NCBI RefSeq assembly: GCF_023051105.1
Contig: NZ_JALKIL010000035.1
Span: 1 to 51,708, forward strand
Source: Anaerobiospirillum sp. NML120449
Lineage (GTDB): Bacteria; Pseudomonadota; Gammaproteobacteria; Enterobacterales; Succinivibrionaceae
Length of the DNA: 51,708 nucleotides
Direction: 5' to 3'
In this document: piece by piece, positions 9,630 through 21,288 of the stretch
Numbering within the stretch: the first letter of the stretch is position 1
Layout: each line of letters opens with the position of its first letter
Notes under the pieces: generated by a model
Seen by the model: only the letters and a program-made list of their open reading frames with translations
What the model was told of the DNA's origin: nothing
Database searches by the model: none
Program-made: the position numbers and the translations under genes

Positions 9630-11024
9630 CACCTGAAAAATAATTTATAAAACAGCATATTTACTTCATTTGTTTTAGTGAGCATTCAGATCTGTACCAC
9701 TTCAGCTGTCAAAAATAATTGTATCGTGTTACCAGATTATGCCCCTGCCGGACAGGCATGCGCCATAACGGTAATCATTGTGAGCAAATGCGTCAAAGAC
9801 TGCGCAAAGCGGCTTAGACATGCCTCTGACTGGCCACTTATCGGGCTTTAAAGGCACAGTTGGCCGCCTAAGTGGCAACTTGTTTACATGTACGGCAGAT
9901 TCATACTTATGATGGCAAAAGACAAAATCGCCTGCACTTCGATCAGTTTTCGACAAAACATCAACCAGGAACAATGAGTTATGCTACGTTCTGTAAAGCA
10001 CAAGCAAAATCACATGTCCTTCAAAGCAAACTGACAAAGATAAGTATTTGTAAAGTATTTGTCCGACAGCAGCAGGTGCCCACAGCGGAAGTAATTTTGC
10101 TGTAGTGTATTTTGACTTGCTTTCTAAATGGGATTAAAGCTCATACCTGACAATGCAGCTCATCTTTTCATGCTCTAATGAGGTCAGGCCTTGCAGCAAG
10201 GCAGGTATGGCTGGCCAGGCGGCTTACAGTAGATGATCAGGAGGATGCAGGTTGTGGGCTGAGCTGATGAGTTGTGGGCACAGGTTACCCGGTGGCGGTG
10301 CGATTTCGATCCGGGATGGGTCTGGGAACGGATCCCGGTTTGAGGTGGCCACAAAGAAAAAGCCACCTTGGCACTGATGTACCAAGATGGCTTTGCTTTG
10401 TCTTCTTATCAGAAACTTGTATTAACGTTTTATCACCAGGAAAATTGCCTGTAAGGTCAGGCGGTGGGCCTATGCTGGGCCCTTACTTGCTCCAGTGGCC
10501 CTGCTTTGAGCCAGGATTACTGGAGTGCTGGTGAGGTCATTAACAAATCTTAATTCTTAAACCGGAACAGACCGTATCCTTATAATTGTTCACCTGCTCA
10601 GAATATGCGTGACCAAGACTTCGCTCCCGGCATGGCGGTTCACGGCATGTCATGGCATTTGACAGCACGGCCCTGCGTTACAGGGCACGGCATGACATGG
10701 CATTGCATAGCGAGGCATGACCGGAAAGATCAATGGCTGAATGTCTGGCAGCATGGCTGAGCCATAAAAGAGCTTTTCAAACTCTTTTAGTTTCAGTTTT
10801 AGTGTTGATGTTAATGCTTTTAGCACTGTAAAAACTGTAAGCACCTCTTCCTGCTCAGCTGCAGCTGCTGCACAGGTAAAACCCTGAACTGGCTGGCATT
10901 GCTGCCGGGCGCTGGGCCCATGAGCCTGGCCTGGCTGGCCGACAGGTCAGCCGGCCGGGCTGTACATTGCCATTTCAGGAGGCAGTGGCGAGGTGCCTGT
11001 TAAGGTCAATCTGTGAGGTTTTAC
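9630..11024. other. 1.4-kb intergenic region
   Basis: No gene recognised. It contains the minus-strand terminator at 10351-10394 and an imperfect local duplication with a GGCATGNCATGGCATT core at about 10640 and 10690. Confidence 0.5.
10351..10394 (-). terminator. orphan intrinsic terminator, minus strand
   Basis: A 13-bp stem (10359-10371 with 10382-10394) containing one G-U pair on the minus strand, followed there by TTTTTCTTTG. The nearest minus-strand gene ends at 11025, 630 nt away, so it may end a long 3' UTR or an unannotated small RNA. Confidence 0.7.
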
Positions 11025-12497
11025 CTATATTCTGTTCTGGCGCTGAGCGTCCTGAGCTTCGGCCTCAACAGTGGCGCAGGCCGGAACTGCGTCGGCTGGC
11101 ACACAGTCAGCTGCGGCCTCGGCTGCTGCGGCAGCCTGGGCGCGATCACGGGCCTCGATTTCAGCCTCGTGATCAGCAAGAGAACTGTTCTTGCAGCGGC
11201 TTGCAGTGATGAAGCATACGTAAGCCATGATGGTGCAGACAAACATGGTCAACAGTGTCGGCACCATAGAGTCCTCTCCCATCAGACCCACCAGAGGTGT
11301 GGTCAGAGCACCAAAGAAGAAGGTAAGAACACCAAAAATTCCTGCTGCAGAGCCCGAACCTCCAGAGCGAGAGCCCATTACTATGCCGAAACCGGCCGTC
11401 TGTGCAACGCCCATCATGGACACGAATACACCAAAGACAGCAGCAATGTTATAGATATCGGCATATGAGGTAATCAGGAGGCCTGCAAAGACCAGGCAGC
11501 AAATAAACTGAACGACAATGGCTGTAGTAACAATAGCTCTTTCTTTTACAAAGCGTACTGCGCGACCGGCAATATTGGCTGCCACGGTAATGGCAAAAGC
11601 ATTGATACCAAATACCAGTGAGTAGCCTGAAGGGCTCAGTCCAAAGATAGACTGAAAGACAAATGGCGAAGCTGCCAGATAGGCGAAAAATGAGCCCATG
11701 ATGAAAGACAGTGCCATGGAGTAAAGCAGGAAACGGCCATTGGTAAGCTCATTGAGCATTTCTTTTAAAGTAGCCAGCAGATGGCTTGATCGTATCTCCT
11801 TTGGCAGAGTTTCAGGTACGTTCTTAACCGTACCTCCTATCAGAGCAACACCCCACAGGGCAAGGAATACGAAAACAGCAGGCCAGGTAAAAACAGCTAC
11901 AATGCCTGAGCCGGCTATTGGTCCAAGAATAGGCGCCAGTGCATTGATGGTCATAAGCAGTGACATAAAACGGGGCAGATCGGCTCCGCTGTAAAGGTCA
12001 CAGGCAATGGTACGGCAAAGAACAATGCCTCCGGCTCCTGCAAGACCCTGGAAAAATCTGGCGGTGATCAGCTGATGAACATCAGCGGCAAAGGCACACC
12101 AGACAGATGAAATAACGAAAACTACCAGGGAGGTAAGCAGCGGTACTCTGCGACCATAAGCATCTGAAAGCGGTCCGATAATCAGCTGTCCCAGAGCAAG
12201 TCCCAGAAAGGAGGTGGTCAGGGTAAGCTGCATACTTGCGGCGTCTGTTGCCAGATCACGGGTAATCTCAGGAATGGCCGGAAGATAGAGGTCTGTTGTA
12301 ACAGGACCAAAGGCGGCCAGCATTCCAAGGAGGATAATGCCTCCCACACTGAGTTTGTTAACCTTGCCAGGCATGTCCTGGGCAGCTGAAGCACTGGAGC
12401 TGCCGTTGTTGCTGATTCTGTCAGATGACTGGCCTGATACAGACTGATCGCTGTTATTTTCGACAGCGGCTGACTTCTTGTCAGAACTTTCTTGCAT
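11025..12497 (-). CDS. Bcr/CflA-family multidrug efflux transporter (MFS)
   Basis: A 490-residue major-facilitator protein with about 12 membrane segments between residues 55 and 440. The drug:H+ antiporter-1 subfamily signatures are clear: the AAFGPVTTDLYLPAIPEI segment near 60-78, GPLSDAYGRR at the loop 2-3 (motif A), and the RFFQGLAGAGG segment of helix 4. It should export small toxic compounds from the cytoplasm in exchange for protons. The first 50 residues are a Ser/Asp/Asn-rich cytoplasmic extension, and the last 60 are Ala/Glu/Asp-rich. Both ends are longer than in the roughly 400-residue E. coli Bcr. The ATG at 12497 has GAGTG about 8 nt upstream. It stands alone; the substrate is unknown. 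Confidence 0.9.
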   Translation of the reverse strand: MQESSDKKSAAVENNSDQSVSGQSSDRISNNGSSSASAAQDMPGKVNKLSVGGIILLGMLAAFGPVTTDLYLPAIPEITRDLATDAASMQLTLTTSFLGLALGQLIIGPLSDAYGRRVPLLTSLVVFVISSVWCAFAADVHQLITARFFQGLAGAGGIVLCRTIACDLYSGADLPRFMSLLMTINALAPILGPIAGSGIVAVFTWPAVFVFLALWGVALIGGTVKNVPETLPKEIRSSHLLATLKEMLNELTNGRFLLYSMALSFIMGSFFAYLAASPFVFQSIFGLSPSGYSLVFGINAFAITVAANIAGRAVRFVKERAIVTTAIVVQFICCLVFAGLLITSYADIYNIAAVFGVFVSMMGVAQTAGFGIVMGSRSGGSGSAAGIFGVLTFFFGALTTPLVGLMGEDSMVPTLLTMFVCTIMAYVCFITASRCKNSSLADHEAEIEARDRAQAAAAAEAAADCVPADAVPACATVEAEAQDAQRQNRI

Positions 12498-13940
12498 AAA
12501 TCATCACTCGTTATCTGGCAGAAAACAGCTGAGTGCAGGCTGTTAGTGGACCGGAGCAGAACCTTATGCTCAGAGGCACTGGATGCATACAGGTCCAAGC
12601 CTCAAAAGTACTTAATTTAAAGGCTTATTTATTCGTGTCTGGCTGTTAACAGCTGAAAATACAGGAACTGTTCTGAAAGGACCAACTACAATATCCGGTA
12701 ACCGACTGTCTTAAATCTGGTTACTGAGCTTAATCAGAGAATCATTTTGTTCTGCAGGCTGATCTCACACGAGCAGACTGCTTTACTGCCAGAAGTACAA
12801 AGAAATTTGAAACAAAGTATAAGGAGACGGCCACTGACCGGGAATAATCTCAGGGGCAATTAAGGAATTCTGGCAGGCTTTGTTTTGAGCTTAAGGTATG
12901 GCGGGGAGCTATACACTTTCCAGATAACATTGATGCCCTGAGGCATAATGTCAGGTCCTGATATTGACCTTGATCATCTGTCCCTAAAGGATTGCCTGCC
13001 TGAAATTTCCGGACCACAATAATGCGGTCTGTATACAGTCAGGGCATTGCATGGCCTTTTTGGAAGTACCTTAGCAGGTTTTTGAGCTGCTGTGGTGGTC
13101 AGGGACGATTTGATACCGGAAGGTGCTCGAACTCTGTACGGGAAACGGTGTGTGATACGGATTAAATCCGAAAGATCCGTTAGATAGGTATCCTTACACA
13201 GGCGTAAACAGGACGCTCAGTGTACACATTGACTTCCTGCGCCCTGCAGGCCCATAGACTGTGCTTTGACTGAAACACTGGTATGGTAGTCAATGATTTC
13301 GCATTATATACAAGATTGCTGGTTTTTGGGATCCCAGCTTCAGCATTTACGTGAACTAATGCAAACGGTTGCATAGAATTACGATTGTTGATGTTGTATA
13401 TATGATAATTATAAAACGCCTGATATTCAAGAAAAATTCAATCAGGTATTTAAAAATTTTTTATAGGGGCACAGCAAACCGTGCCTTTTCGCAAAAGTGC
13501 ACACTGTTAAATTTTCACAAAAACAGTGAACATCTGATCAGGGGGCTGGCCTTAAAAATGACAAAACCCCCAGCAGAGAGACCTCTTTTGGGGGCTGTAT
13601 ACAAGCTTCCGATCATTTGTAAAAGTCGTGGAGCTTCCTGCAAATGCACGCAAAACAATTGCGATCCAAAACGTTTGATGATCTTTAACACCATTCTGAT
13701 TAACAGGCGCTTCCATCGCCCACAACCGATTTAAATCATGTTACCTCAATGGTTGTGACGACCTGTCATCTCAATGCCTGGATCAGACAGGCTCTCCTGC
13801 GGTGTGGCATGCTGACACTGAGCGGCCTGTGTTCCCAGCCACCATCGCTATTGGAAGAGACAAAAGAGAGCTCAGCTATTCCTGCAAAGCTTAATACCGT
13901 ACAGCTGTGATTAACCGCAGGCGCGTCGCTGTAACACCGT
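12498..13940. other. 1.4-kb intergenic region
   Basis: No gene recognised. Holds an AT-rich patch (13,375-13,530), a LacI/PurR-like palindrome at 13,359 and a CCCCCA/TGGGGG hairpin near 13,568-13,594 with a short T tail on the minus strand. Confidence 0.5.
13359..13374. promoter_or_regulatory. LacI/PurR-like operator palindrome
   Basis: ATGCAAACGGTTGCAT has 6-bp inverted arms around a four-base centre with CG, the layout bound by LacI-family repressors. No gene starts just beside it, so it may be fortuitous. The LacI-family gene at 14121-15068 is 750 nt away. Confidence 0.35.
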
Positions 13941-14150
13941 CTCAATCAGCTGGAGGTGCGTGGCAGCGGCACCGGCTCAATCAGCTGGAGGTGTGTGGCA
14001 GCGGCACCTGCTCAATCAGCTGGATGTGCGTGGCAGCGGCGCGGACTCAATCAGCTGGATGTGCGTGGCAGCGGCGCGGACTCAATCAGCTGGATGTACG
14101 TGGCAGCGGCGCGGACTCAATCAGCTGGAAGCGCGTGGCAGCAGCATTGG
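13941..14150. repeat. six tandem copies of a 35-bp unit
   Basis: Copies begin at 13941, 13976, 14011, 14046, 14081 and 14116, all exactly 35 nt apart, with CTCAATCAGCTGGA as the constant core. The last copy overlaps the 3' end and stop codon of the LacI-family gene. As 35 is not a multiple of three, long artificial reading frames appear in all plus-strand frames. Confidence 0.95.
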
Positions 14151-15068
14151 CTCAATGAAGCGCACGCGGTGGTCATTGCGCTTGAGCATCTCGTAGGCAA
14201 GAGAGCCGAGCTCCTCCTCAGGCAGCTTGACTGTAGTAACAGGGGTTGGGAAGAAGCGGCACCACTCAGGATCGCCAATTGATACCAGCGCCATGTCCTT
14301 AGGCATTGGAACATTTCTCAGGCTCAGGGCATAGGCTACACCTGAGGTGATGGCGTTATTGGCAGTCAGGATAGCTGTAGGACGATTGGAGTGGCGGGTA
14401 AGCATGATGTTGGCTATTTCAAAAGCCTTGGTGTACAGATCGTTGTACTCCAGCGCATCAAGCTCAATGCATTCTACATTGTCGTATGACTGAGCAGCTG
14501 CAAGGCGCTCCTTGAAGGTGTACAGAGAGGATTTGCCTGACAGATAGACAATATGCTTGTGCCCCCTGGAGTGCAGATGCTCAACTGCAATCTGAACCAC
14601 CTTCTGATTGTTAATCAGAGCACACTTGGTCTCCCGGCCAATAAAAGGACGATCGACGGCAACGACATTGCGGCACTCGATGAGAGGTACGGTACTGATA
14701 CCTGTAGGCATGGCAATCAGACCATTTAAGGAGAACTGATTGAGATCAGAAATAATCTTGCGCTCAACAGTAGGGCTTTCATTGGTTACACCAAGGAGAA
14801 TCTGCAGACCGTCAGCCTGAGCAAGTTCAGTAACAGATTTGAGGATGCCTGCAGAGAAGTTGTTACTCAGATCAGCAACGATAATACCCAGAAGTCGCTG
14901 GCCCTGGCTGATGCTGCGCGCCATTGGCACATCTATGCCCAGCTCCTTGGCCTTGTCGAGAATACGTTCACGGGTTGCTCTGGCAACCATCTCGGGACGA
15001 GACATTGCTCGTGAAACGGTAGCTGCTGAAATACCAAGCTCTTTGGCAATCTGAGAAACCTTGCCCAT
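14121..15068 (-). CDS. LacI-family transcriptional repressor
   Basis: A 315-residue sugar-responsive repressor. The N-terminal helix-turn-helix is SQIAKELGISAATVSRAM (residues 5-22), followed by the hinge helix and a periplasmic-binding-protein-like effector domain (LLGIIVADLSNNFSAGILKS from residue 59; PTAILTANNAITSGVA near 230). An AGAGGT ribosome site precedes the ATG. The stop codon and last nine residues lie inside a 35-bp tandem repeat, yet the length is normal, so the gene is probably intact. The target is unknown. The sucrose genes 9 kb away are the only sugar operon in the window, which makes a CscR-like role possible but unproven. Confidence 0.92.
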   Translation of the reverse strand: MGKVSQIAKELGISAATVSRAMSRPEMVARATRERILDKAKELGIDVPMARSISQGQRLLGIIVADLSNNFSAGILKSVTELAQADGLQILLGVTNESPTVERKIISDLNQFSLNGLIAMPTGISTVPLIECRNVVAVDRPFIGRETKCALINNQKVVQIAVEHLHSRGHKHIVYLSGKSSLYTFKERLAAAQSYDNVECIELDALEYNDLYTKAFEIANIMLTRHSNRPTAILTANNAITSGVAYALSLRNVPMPKDMALVSIGDPEWCRFFPTPVTTVKLPEEELGSLAYEMLKRNDHRVRFIEPMLLPRASS

Positions 15069-16937
15069 CTAAACGACCTCTGACAATACTATTAATCTAA
15101 CTGACCCGGACCTTAACCATGGTCCTGCTTACAGTATGCACCCGGCTCCTTGCCCGTAAGTAAACAGCTTACAGAGCAGAATCCTGCTATTTACAGCTGC
15201 CATCCTTTGTCATGGCAGAAACTGCTTTCAGGCCAGCGTGCCCTCATGCCTTGGGCATATTACGTCGTGATCTGGCCAGCAGCATTGATATCCCTGGTTA
15301 AAACTGTGAGCGCCTGCACTCAGGTGTTGTTCTGTTCCTGTTAATTCATCTTTTATCAATTTGAAGAGGTTATGTGAACCTGTCAACTGAAGAACGCTCA
15401 GGTAACGCTGACATACGTAATAGCCGATTAAACAGCTGCTGTTTGCAAAATCAAACTGGTTTGCAGGAAAGACACCAGGGAAGGTCAGATCCTTTCCAGC
15501 TACTTATGAGGCATTATATATAGCCCCATAAAAACAAAACCAGGTCAAAGCCTGGTCATTGCTTGTGATATTGACAACACGCCTCTTGAAAACAGCGCAA
15601 TCAAATATCAGACAGGCTCTGCAGGGCCTGTGTGAATCCAGCAAGGGAATATGCCGAATCTTTAATCAAGGGGTAGCTTAGCTTTTAACTCTGTTATCGG
15701 GTCATGCAAGCAGACAGCAGAAAACTGATATTCAGACTTCTGCTGAGCTGGTTCAGGATCGTAATTGAGTTGCGGTTCTGCTGTTAATACAGAACATGAC
15801 CTGAAACCGAATAAGAGAGAATGAAACTGCACTGTGTAGCAGCTCATAAACCAGAATAAAGCCGTCAGTCTGATACAGGTACTGAAAGCCCTGCCCTGCC
15901 GTAGTACCAGGGACTTGCCCTGCATCTCCGCAGACTGAGATGCACGGGTCTGTGGCCCGGTATGATGTTACAGCAAAAGTCATTTCTGAGCATAAAAAGC
16001 CAATCACTCAGACATGTGACCAGACTGCACTTTATCATTGAGGGGCACTAACCTTGAGAATGCCCAAGCACACGAAACGATACCGGGGATTGCTGCTTTT
16101 TACATCAGCCCCTGCCTGGTCGCCGACAAAAACCGGCTGATCGGACAGCCCCCGGATTATTAGTTGCTTGCCGTCTGCAAAGGGGACCTTCGCGACGCCT
16201 GCAGCTCAATCGTAGCTGCAGTTCATCAGCCCCCTCTGGTCAGGACAGCTATCCCTATCTGTCCTGAACTAAGGCTCAGGAACTCTCAAGGTTGTCTAAG
16301 AAGAGCATTACAGCATCCTGCATATCCCTTAAGAAACCGCCCGTACTGCCAGGTTCCCCAGGGCTTGTGCCCTGAATCTGCCTGGCTGGACAGCCCCTCA
16401 CTGCAGGTTACCGGAGACGGGCCGTAAGCGAAAAAATACCCTCATCCTTATTGCAGTAAGCATCTTCATAGTAGTGCGCTTTAACAATACCACATAAACG
16501 CTTTCATATCCAAGTGCCCCATTCAGTTTGTGTAACCGCACTCATGCTTTTGTTTTCATTACACAACTTTTGATATTAGGCTCCCATACTGAATTATTTG
16601 TGGATGTTATTCAGACCGGATTTTTCTGCATAACAGCTAAATGCACCATAAATGATTCTATGAGCAAGACATGTACCCTGCCCTTGCTACCACCTTATCG
16701 TTTCGGTAATCAGCTCCATCCAGGATAGCCTGTCCCAGGCCCGCTTTACCTGTCATCAGTCTGCACTGCCTGTGTCCAGTCGGCCCTGCCTGACACCATA
16801 CCGGCAGTCCATACAAGCATTCAGCGCATGGCGCTCCCATGCACTCTGTAAGGCTGAAAACTCACTGCTTCAGCCCGGCATAGAACCATGGGCTGGACAG
16901 GACAGGATTGAAGTCTCCAGCCCACCAGGAAAATAAC

Positions 16938-16951
16938 CGTAACCGTTTACG
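16938..16951. promoter_or_regulatory. GalR/LacI-like palindrome in the gene desert
   Basis: CGTAACCGTTTACG fits the GTAANCGNTTAC pattern of GalR-type operators. No gene lies next to it, so a chance match is likely. Confidence 0.25.
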
Positions 16952-19900
16952 ACCGGTACAGCAACTGAGCCTAAACAGGGCCTGACGGTACAGTACATGG
17001 CATTACGACCCCACATAATCCCGATAAATACAGGAACACGCTCAATTCTATGTCTGGACAGGTGCAGGGCCAACAGCGCGCTGTTTGCAAAGTCTTGCGC
17101 CTTTTCATGCAGCAATGCTCCTTTTCATGCAGCACTTTGAGGTCAATGGCAGGCTGAAAATTATCGCTGTCAGGGCGCTTGGGAGGCGTAGTTTACCTGA
17201 GTACGCAATTCTGACACTAAGCGCTCATGACGCTCCGGGCTGGCACTTCACAAATGCCTTTTATTTGCCTTTCCTTTTGTAAAAGCCCGTAGCTGTGGGG
17301 AACGGGGCACATTTGTTGCAACGTGCTCACAGCTTTTACGGTCATGCCGCTGCTATTGCGCCACCGCAGGTCGGTTACTGTACCTGATGCTGGTGCCTGG
17401 CACGGTGCTTAAAAGCTGCGGCTTCAAAGCTCAGCTTCAGAGCTGCAGCTTCTTAATCCCAGGGTTTGATAAGTCCAGAACCGTTCATGGGAACATCAAG
17501 CTCAAGGTGCGCAGGTATGTCTTTATGATTAACCTGATGAATATGCGGCAGCTGCCAGCTAACAGCCAGTTATCCGCAGTCATGGGTTAACCTGCTAAAA
17601 GCGCTTAAATGGGGCAAAAACATGATGATCTGCAAAGTGTAAAAAATTTTTTACGTTTGCTGGAACTTTTGCTATATGCCCCCGTCCAAATACACAATTG
17701 GCAAATCTAACGCACAGGAAGACCGTCTTTATCGGCGCTCTGGCCAGGGCCATTACCTGACCTGCTGTGTTAAAGACAGCTTCCATGCCAGCCCGGGAGG
17801 TATCTGCTCAAATTACTAAAGAGCGGATTATCCTGTCAGCAGTATTATCAACTATGCCACTTGCCCTGTTCGTGCAGCAAAGCTGCATGAAGTTCAAAGG
17901 GGCATTATGGGACGCCGTAATCTCAAGCAGAGCGGTATCTGGTGTAGGGCAGAGCTATGATAATGATGTGTTGGGGCAGATACAGTACACCTTGTACTGT
18001 CAGGAGAGATGTCCAAAAGGAGTCGGACTCCAGTTGTCACAGACACTGCAGATGTCGACAGACTCAGGATGTTGAAGCTGACAGCAGGTTTCTGCACAGC
18101 CCGTCCCCGGAACTGGTACGTTAAACTGCTGTTGGCAGTCCGTGCTGCCAGGAAATCCTAAATGCAGAGCAAGCTATTTTAGGATTTCTATCCCGTTGAC
18201 TTTGATTCGTGCGGCATCACTTATTGAGGCTTTGTGATGGGCACAAGAACTAAACTTTGAACCTCAGCTGAAAGTAAGTCCCTGACCTCTACGGTCTGGC
18301 AAGCTGCCTGGCAGTTAGCATCGTGGATTTAATCATGCTCCGGCGTTGCTCCTCATTTCGAGCAGAGTCTGACTCTCAAGCCTGAAACAGGGCCGGTCAT
18401 GGTGCACTGCAGGCTGATGGTAAAAAGTTTGTTGTCTGTCGTCTGCATTAGCCGTTGCCTTACACCTCGTATCTGGCCCCGACCGCCAGCCCCTCAGTAC
18501 ACCTCCCGGTGAGTTCCTGAGGAGCTGACCGGGCAGCCTGAGGAACAGTTAAGGTATTCGACTAACACAGGACATTCAATGGCCGGTTCTGTAATCAATG
18601 TTCAGCACTGATACACACTGTATGAACTTTGCCCGCAATCTGCTTTCTGAACCTGCTTGCCTTAGACAGCTGCATAGCGCAGCGTCGATATCCAGAAAGA
18701 GGTTGTTTGGAAGCGTACCGGATCAATGCGCTCCCATAAAACCGTGTCATTCCTCCTCTATGTAATCTCAGGAGACCGGTTGTTGCTGTTTATGAAAGGT
18801 AAAGTTCTTATTTAATACAGGCCTGAAGCTTCGCGCCCAGAGCCGTTCAATAAGAGGCAGCCCCACAGGTGGCTGCTGATTACAGTGTCAATATCAGACT
18901 TTCGAGGCGCTCGACACCTCAATCGGCGAATACACGAGCATTTACGCCTTCCGGGCTGTGCAGACCACACCAGCTGTACAGCCCACAAGATGGAAGTCCG
19001 GATTCGGCTGGGCCCCATCTATGGTCTCCCGGTACTCTGTAGGTTAGGTATCGGGAGTTCCTGGTTTCTCTCACAAACCAGCCCCATCTCACTTCACCCC
19101 CCCGCCGCAACGGCACCCCAAACCACTCCCATCAATCCCATCCATCTCCCAACATCTTCAAACCAGACATCCTGTACCCCATTACCTTTTCCGTTCGTCC
19201 ATACATATTGATATTTATCTATCTATATGGCGGATTTTTTCAAACAGGCAATTTGTCCTTCTGATCTGCAGATATATCGATAAATATAAGGATATAAGTG
19301 GATATCAAATAAATTATCCTGCAGCATCTCCAGTGCCGCACTCTACACAGTGCCCACAACTGTCCTTACCAGTACCCCTTCAAATTGAGCCTTTAAGATA
19401 TAGCCAGAAACAATATCCTGCCATACACAGCCAGCCCAGTAAGATCCTGCAGCACTCGCCGCAGCCCATGCAGCATCAAAGGCTGCTGCTTTGGCTGCAG
19501 CCCAGGCTGCAGCACTGGCTGCTGCTATGGCCTCCGCCTGGACTGCCATACCATCAATACCTGAGGCTGGTTTCATTACGACATTATGCCCATACAGATT
19601 CAAACCTGGAAAGGCCCTACAGTTCCGTACCGAGGATGGACTGCATAAAAGCCTTAATTAAACGCCCAGTCCCTTGCTGAGCAGTGCTCCAATATTCTGC
19701 CATCTTCAAGGGTAATCTGGCTGATGCAATTATGGTCTGGACATGGCCAGGGCAGCTCAAGTTTATGCCAGAGGTTATACACAGGACAATCAATGCAGGA
19801 GGATCATGACTCAACTCAGTTGCCAGGCAGTCACAGTTCATGGGCATGTAAGGACTGCACCAGCTCTCCTAAATATATTTTCTTTATAATTTACTTTGGA

Positions 19901-20932
19901 AAGTATATTTATCAACACCATCTCAAAGGCCGATGATTCATGTCATGTGATGGCAGCAAGACGATTTTATGCTGGCGGCATGCTTCGTGAAGCTGATGAG
20001 CACAGACAGAAAATTCTGTTACCCGTCCAACTCCGAGCTCAAACCGGCCGGATCATATGAAACGATACAAATCGGTTTATAAAGTGTCTAATTACTGTCA
20101 TGAACTGGTTGAGTAGTACTCATGCTTTTGTCTGAGGCCATGGTACAAATATCCAAACGGTTTGCCGTACACCACACCTTACCTCGCCATCATGCTACCT
20201 TAATCCATACTGCTCTGTCACTTCCAGCCATAAGACAGACTACAGACTGAAGAGCACTCTCTGATCTCCACCAAGATTGAGTATGCGTGTTCACAGCCAG
20301 CTGTTTCAGTCACCAGGTGAGGAACTTTTTGTGGCTTGATGTCTGCTTCAGAACGAAGAGTACCATTCAACACAGTCAGCCGGGCCTCGCTGTAGTTGCA
20401 AGTTCTGATCTGCAGTCCTGTTATGCAGGCCCCCGCTGTCCTGCAGCCCTCCTGCCATGCTGCCCTGACCTATGCCCCTGCATACCGTTTTAGACTGGAG
20501 AAGAGCGCAAATCCAATCCCTGTATACGCGGAAACATCGGAACCTGTCCTGCTCCGGTGTATCTCAGCTTATGGGGATGCTGGCTGAGCAAGGGCGCTTA
20601 CTGGCCAATGGAGCTGGTTTGATAACGGAATAACCCCGGTCATGCTGCCCATAGTACGGTTGTCGTGCTGGTCTGATAACAAGCCAGAACAAGACATGGG
20701 TATGACCTTAATGACTGGTGAGAATTAAGTCGTGGGCTGAAGTGATGGTGATGACCTGAAGCTCAGTGGCGGTATTAGACGAGCATGGATACGGTGCTTT
20801 GATCTGCAGGTGGTTGTCGTGCTCTTATTAATCTGGACTTGCTTTCGTGGCATATGAAAAGTGGTAGTGGAGCTGCCCCAGTCATGCTCTGACTTAGGCC
20901 ATGACGTTCATGGTCTGCCTGAAAGCCGTTCT

Positions 20933-21031
20933 GCCATGGTCTGGCTGGGGACAGAACGCCATGCTCTGGCTGTGGACAGAACGCCATGGTCTGGCTGCGG
21001 ACAGACGCCATGCTCTGGCTGTTGACGGATC
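20933..21031. repeat. four tandem copies of a 25-bp unit
   Basis: Units start at 20933, 20958, 20983 and 21007 (the third is 24 nt), with core GCCATGGTCTGGCTG.GGAC. Non-coding. Confidence 0.9.
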
Positions 21032-21268
21032 TGCCCTGTCTAAATTGCCGGGACAAAACCTATGCTGATAAAAATGGCATAGCAGTTTGAGCGTGCCGCT
21101 GAAGCTTCCGCCAAGGCCTGGATAGATAAGGGGAGGTCAGGTGCCCTGGTGATGTCAAACGTGTGGCTGCGAAGCGGGTCAGGTATGGCCTGACAAGGCT
21201 GGGTTGAAGAAGGGATTGAGTTGGGGATGTGGGCCGGAACTGGGAGACTAGGTATATTTTACAGGCAT

Positions 21269-21288
21269 AAAAAAAGAGCCGCAGCTCT
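21269..21288 (-). terminator. short orphan terminator, minus strand
   Basis: A 5-bp AGAGC/GCTCT stem (21275-21279 with 21284-21288), followed on the minus strand by seven T. No minus-strand gene lies upstream, so any transcript ending here would be a non-coding RNA. Confidence 0.4.

Noticed and set aside
10260..10345. tRNA-like GATTTCGATCC word
   Set aside because: It resembles a T-loop, but no matching acceptor, D or anticodon arms could be built around it.
13941..14150. CRISPR-like array (35-bp repeats)
   Set aside because: The repeats are contiguous with no spacers and no cas genes are nearby; it is a plain tandem repeat.
13907..14282. Three overlapping plus-strand open frames rich in Gln, Ala and Trp
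   Set aside because: They arise because a stop-free 35-bp repeat is read in all frames and overlap the 3' end of the LacI-family gene.
19333..19680. Ala-rich or Leu/Gln-rich frames on both strands
   Set aside because: They come from a GCTGCAG-rich low-complexity stretch and no frame looks protein-like.
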